Source of the DNA: Hymenobacter profundi
GTDB taxonomy: Bacteria > Bacteroidota > Bacteroidia > Cytophagales > Hymenobacteraceae
Assembly: GCF_019334315.1 (NCBI RefSeq)
Contig: NZ_JAHWGL010000002.1
Coordinates: 56,556 to 120,555 of the forward strand
Direction of reading: 5' to 3'
Length of the DNA stretch: 64,000 nt
Below the pieces are notes generated by a model. The model was not told the DNA's origin. It saw only the letters and a list, made by a program, of their open reading frames with translations, and ran no database searches. This document shows positions 62,172-64,000 of the stretch, in pieces; positions within the stretch are counted from its first letter, which is position 1; each line of letters opens with the position of its first letter. Made by a program: the position numbers and the translations under genes.

Positions 62172-62501
62172 CTAGTGCTGTTTGGGCCGACCCCGCTGGG
62201 GGGTGGGCACGACCACCGGGTACCGCATCTGGTAGTAGGCCAGCTCAAATACCGTGGGTAGGTCCAGCTTGGCCAGCTCGGCCAGGCGCTGCAATTCCTC
62301 CAGGGTGGCGGTTTCGGGCTTCTGCACGCGCAGGGCCAGGGTGCGCGGCACGACTTTCCAGGCCTCCGACACTTCCTTGCGGGTGCCCAGCGAGTGTATC
62401 AGCTCCGCCAGCGAGCGGCAGGATACGGGCACTTTGGGCAGCTGCTCGCGCTCCAGGGGCAGCACCTGGATGGTAAGCGGCGCGGGTTTAGGGGTTTTCA
62501 T
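62172..62501 (-). CDS. Small protein with C-terminal AT-hook-like tail
   Basis: The 109-residue protein (ATG 62501; 62558 also in frame) has a helical middle (RTLALRVQKPETATLEELQRLAEL-like, compatible with XRE HTH) and ends TPQRGRPKQH, an AT-hook-like GRP core. DNA binding is likely; target unknown. Confidence 0.6.
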   Translation of the reverse strand: MKTPKPAPLTIQVLPLEREQLPKVPVSCRSLAELIHSLGTRKEVSEAWKVVPRTLALRVQKPETATLEELQRLAELAKLDLPTVFELAYYQMRYPVVVPTPQRGRPKQH

Positions 62502-62579
62502 GCCGTAAAAGAAAGAAGCTAAATTGGCATCTTTACGGCTTGGCGCAATTAAGGTCAAAATAGACTCGGCCTGATAACC

Positions 62580-62927
62580 CTACCCGGGCCCTGCGTAGGT
62601 GGGTGGGAGCGGCAAAGACGCCGAATTATCCCGGTAAGCCGTCGTTAGCTGGTCCGCGATGATTAACAGGCGCGCCGGGCTGCCGGGGCGCAGCACCCAG
62701 ATGTGCGAGCTGCCGCATCCCACTTGGTAGCCGCTGCCCATCAGCTCCCGTACGGCAGGTGCCAATTCGCGCAAGTCGACTTGGTGCGTGTGCTCCTGCA
62801 CGTGCCGGCGCAGGTGTTCCAGCCGCGCCGCTTCGGCCTCGTCCGCCGGCGGCAGCTCAATGGTCAGATAGGCCTGCTGGGGAGCATCCGCCAGGGTAGT
62901 GAAAGCAGTGGGGCGGATGGTCGTCAT
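62580..62927 (-). CDS. Small unknown protein
   Basis: The 115-residue soluble protein (ATG 62927; 62948 possible) has an acidic helix (PPADEAEAARLEHLRRHVQE) and a central GYQVGCGSSHIWVLRPG. No family recognised. Confidence 0.55.
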   Translation of the reverse strand: MTTIRPTAFTTLADAPQQAYLTIELPPADEAEAARLEHLRRHVQEHTHQVDLRELAPAVRELMGSGYQVGCGSSHIWVLRPGSPARLLIIADQLTTAYRDNSASLPLPPTYAGPG

Positions 62928-62958
62928 TGGAATCGGGAGTAGGAACAAAAGGGAAGAA

Positions 62959-63249
62959 TCAAGCCAGCAGCAGCGAAAACTGGCCTCCCTGGTCCTCGCT
63001 AGTGCGGCGCAGCTGCTCGCGGGCTACGGGCCGGACGGCGCGCACCAACTGGGCGAGCACGTCAAAATCGGCGGGGGTGCTGATGTCCAGCCCCAGGCGC
63101 GGGCCCACTTCGCAGGTCAGGCCCTCGGCGTCCAGGCTCTTGCCCAACTGCTGCATCAGGGCTTCCACGTCAGTGATGGCGGCAAGCACCTGAGCGCGGA
63201 ACCGGTTCCACTCCCGGTCGCGGATGGTGGGGGCTTCGCTGGCTTTCAT
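62959..63249 (-). CDS. Small unknown protein
   Basis: The 96-residue helical protein starts at ATG 63249 (63258 also in frame). It has a pattern with RDREWNRFRAQVLAAITDVE and a Gln-rich middle. No family recognised. It ends 31 bp before the gene at 62927. Confidence 0.5.
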   Translation of the reverse strand: MKASEAPTIRDREWNRFRAQVLAAITDVEALMQQLGKSLDAEGLTCEVGPRLGLDISTPADFDVLAQLVRAVRPVAREQLRRTSEDQGGQFSLLLA

Positions 63250-63261
63250 CGGCGCCACAGC

Positions 63262-63618
63262 TTAGAGATGGGTATCGTAGCCCGTGACCGACGTAAACAG
63301 GGCGGGCAAATCTTCCCCGTACACCATTTCGAACGTCTGCGCGTGGGTGATGACGGGCACCCAGTCGACGAGCTCTTGGTGATAGAATTCCACCTTGTAG
63401 GTGTCGCTGGGCATGAGCGTAATCTTCAAACGGTTCACCTGGGCCTGGTTGCGACACAGATTCAGGCGCAGCCAGGGATTCGGGTTGCTGGCTGTCCGGC
63501 CGGCGGCCATCAGCTGGTTTGCTCCGGTCATGGCCAGGAACCGGCGCCCGCCCAGCTGCAGCAAGATGGTGTAGGCTTCTTCGACAATCGCGGGGCGGTT
63601 GGTGGAGGAAGTATTCAT
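63262..63618 (-). CDS. Small unknown plasmid/phage-type protein
   Basis: The 118-residue protein has GGRRFLAMTGANQL, LRLNLCRNQAQVNRLKITLMPSDTYKVEF-type strands and ALFTSVTGYDTHL. This arrangement occurs in small proteins of phages and plasmids with no assigned role. First gene of the minus-strand run. Confidence 0.6.
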   Translation of the reverse strand: MNTSSTNRPAIVEEAYTILLQLGGRRFLAMTGANQLMAAGRTASNPNPWLRLNLCRNQAQVNRLKITLMPSDTYKVEFYHQELVDWVPVITHAQTFEMVYGEDLPALFTSVTGYDTHL

Positions 63619-63928
63619 GGCGAACAGGGAGCTTTGAAGGGCACTGCGTATGATTATTAAACGTCAAGAGTCGCATTAATGTTGCCTTTTTAGCACCATT
63701 ATTAACGCTTATTTAGCTTACTAAATTGCACGGGGGGTGTTACCTTTCTTTGGTTCCCGCTTATAAAAAGTGGTTTTTCCCAGGGACCGCCTTGCTCATA
63801 CCACGGCAGCGTGGGGGTGAGCCGTACTGGTAAGGACGGGTGGGATGCAGCCGTCAGCCCCCGAAGGAAAGCAGGCTGTGGGGAGACTCGGTGGTATTGC
63901 CCGTTTCCAGCCTTGAGAGGACGTTCCA

Positions 63929-63999
63929 GGCTTATAAAACCTTTCTTTTAGCTGGTGAATAGCTGGTCAAAGCCTCTCATCCGGCTTATAAAACCTTTC
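63929..63999 (+). repeat. 17-bp direct repeats at window end (iteron-like)
   Basis: GGCTTATAAAACCTTTC occurs at 63929-63945 and 63983-63999, 54 bp apart, and a related CGCTTATAAAAAG lies near 63749. The surrounding 63660-64000 has no gene. It could be part of a replication origin that continues beyond the window. Confidence 0.55.
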
Positions 64000-64000
64000 C

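Overview
The window looks like part of a conjugative plasmid, or an integrated conjugative element, from a GC-rich member of the Bacteroidota, most likely Hymenobacter or a close relative (inference). The clues are a Bacteroidetes-type transfer operon (TraE/F/G/I/J/K/M/N), the DUF3945 and DUF3991-Toprim companions of that system, and promoter-like elements of the Bacteroidetes TTTG...TAnnTTTG type. No rRNA, tRNA, CRISPR array or replication initiator gene was found. Most of the window is GC-rich, while the accessory block at about 44.9-60 kb is clearly lower in GC.

Layout. (1) 0-7.1 kb: a tripartite RND efflux operon (outer-membrane factor, adaptor, pump, beta-propeller lipoprotein). It is preceded by a small gene split by a 187-bp palindrome-rich insertion. 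(2) 7.1-13.8 kb: a fluoride-resistance region. Two fluoride (crcB-type) riboswitches lie on the minus strand. One heads a long operon: PAP2 phosphatase, S1/P1-type hydrolase, a degenerate CrcB paralog, CrcB, universal stress protein, CLC-F-type transporter, DUF190. The other heads a single unknown membrane protein. (3) 14.1 kb: a YnfA-family gene broken by a 12-bp duplication. (4) 14.5-20.3 kb, minus strand: Toprim primase, DUF3945 protein, TraG/VirD4-type coupling protein. (5) 20.6-27.3 kb: redox-stress cargo (two SDRs, aldo/keto reductase, old yellow enzyme, two AraC regulators) with a duplicated 68-bp promoter block. (6) 27.4-30.8 kb: relaxase and MobC, a cruciform oriT candidate, a roughly 400-bp array with strict 8-bp periodicity, ParA and a DUF3408-like protein. 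(7) 30.9-34.7 kb: histidine kinase/LytTR regulator pair and a nitronate monooxygenase. (8) 35.0-44.8 kb: the transfer operon. (9) 44.9-60.0 kb: accessory, probably defence, genes: a 1275-residue TPR/PIN-like protein, a SEC-C/membrane pair, a tyrosine recombinase with its own palindrome, an XRE-ImmA/PIN pair, and a ubiquitin-like conjugation operon (Ubl-E2 fusion, JAB, E1) followed by a TIR protein. (10) 60.0-64 kb: a Fic/VbhA-type toxin-antitoxin pair, five small unknown genes, and 17-bp direct repeats that could belong to a replication origin.

How it fits together. The mobilisation genes, coupling protein and tra operon would form one transfer machine. The tra operon and the DUF3945 operon share a promoter region, which suggests one regulon. 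Resistance, redox and defence genes are cargo inserted between transfer blocks. The most novel-looking pieces are the Ubl-E2/JAB/E1 operon with its TIR neighbour, the 8-bp array beside ParA/DUF3408, the fluoride operon with a half-lost CrcB, and a shared C-terminal tail on the DUF3945 and Fic proteins.
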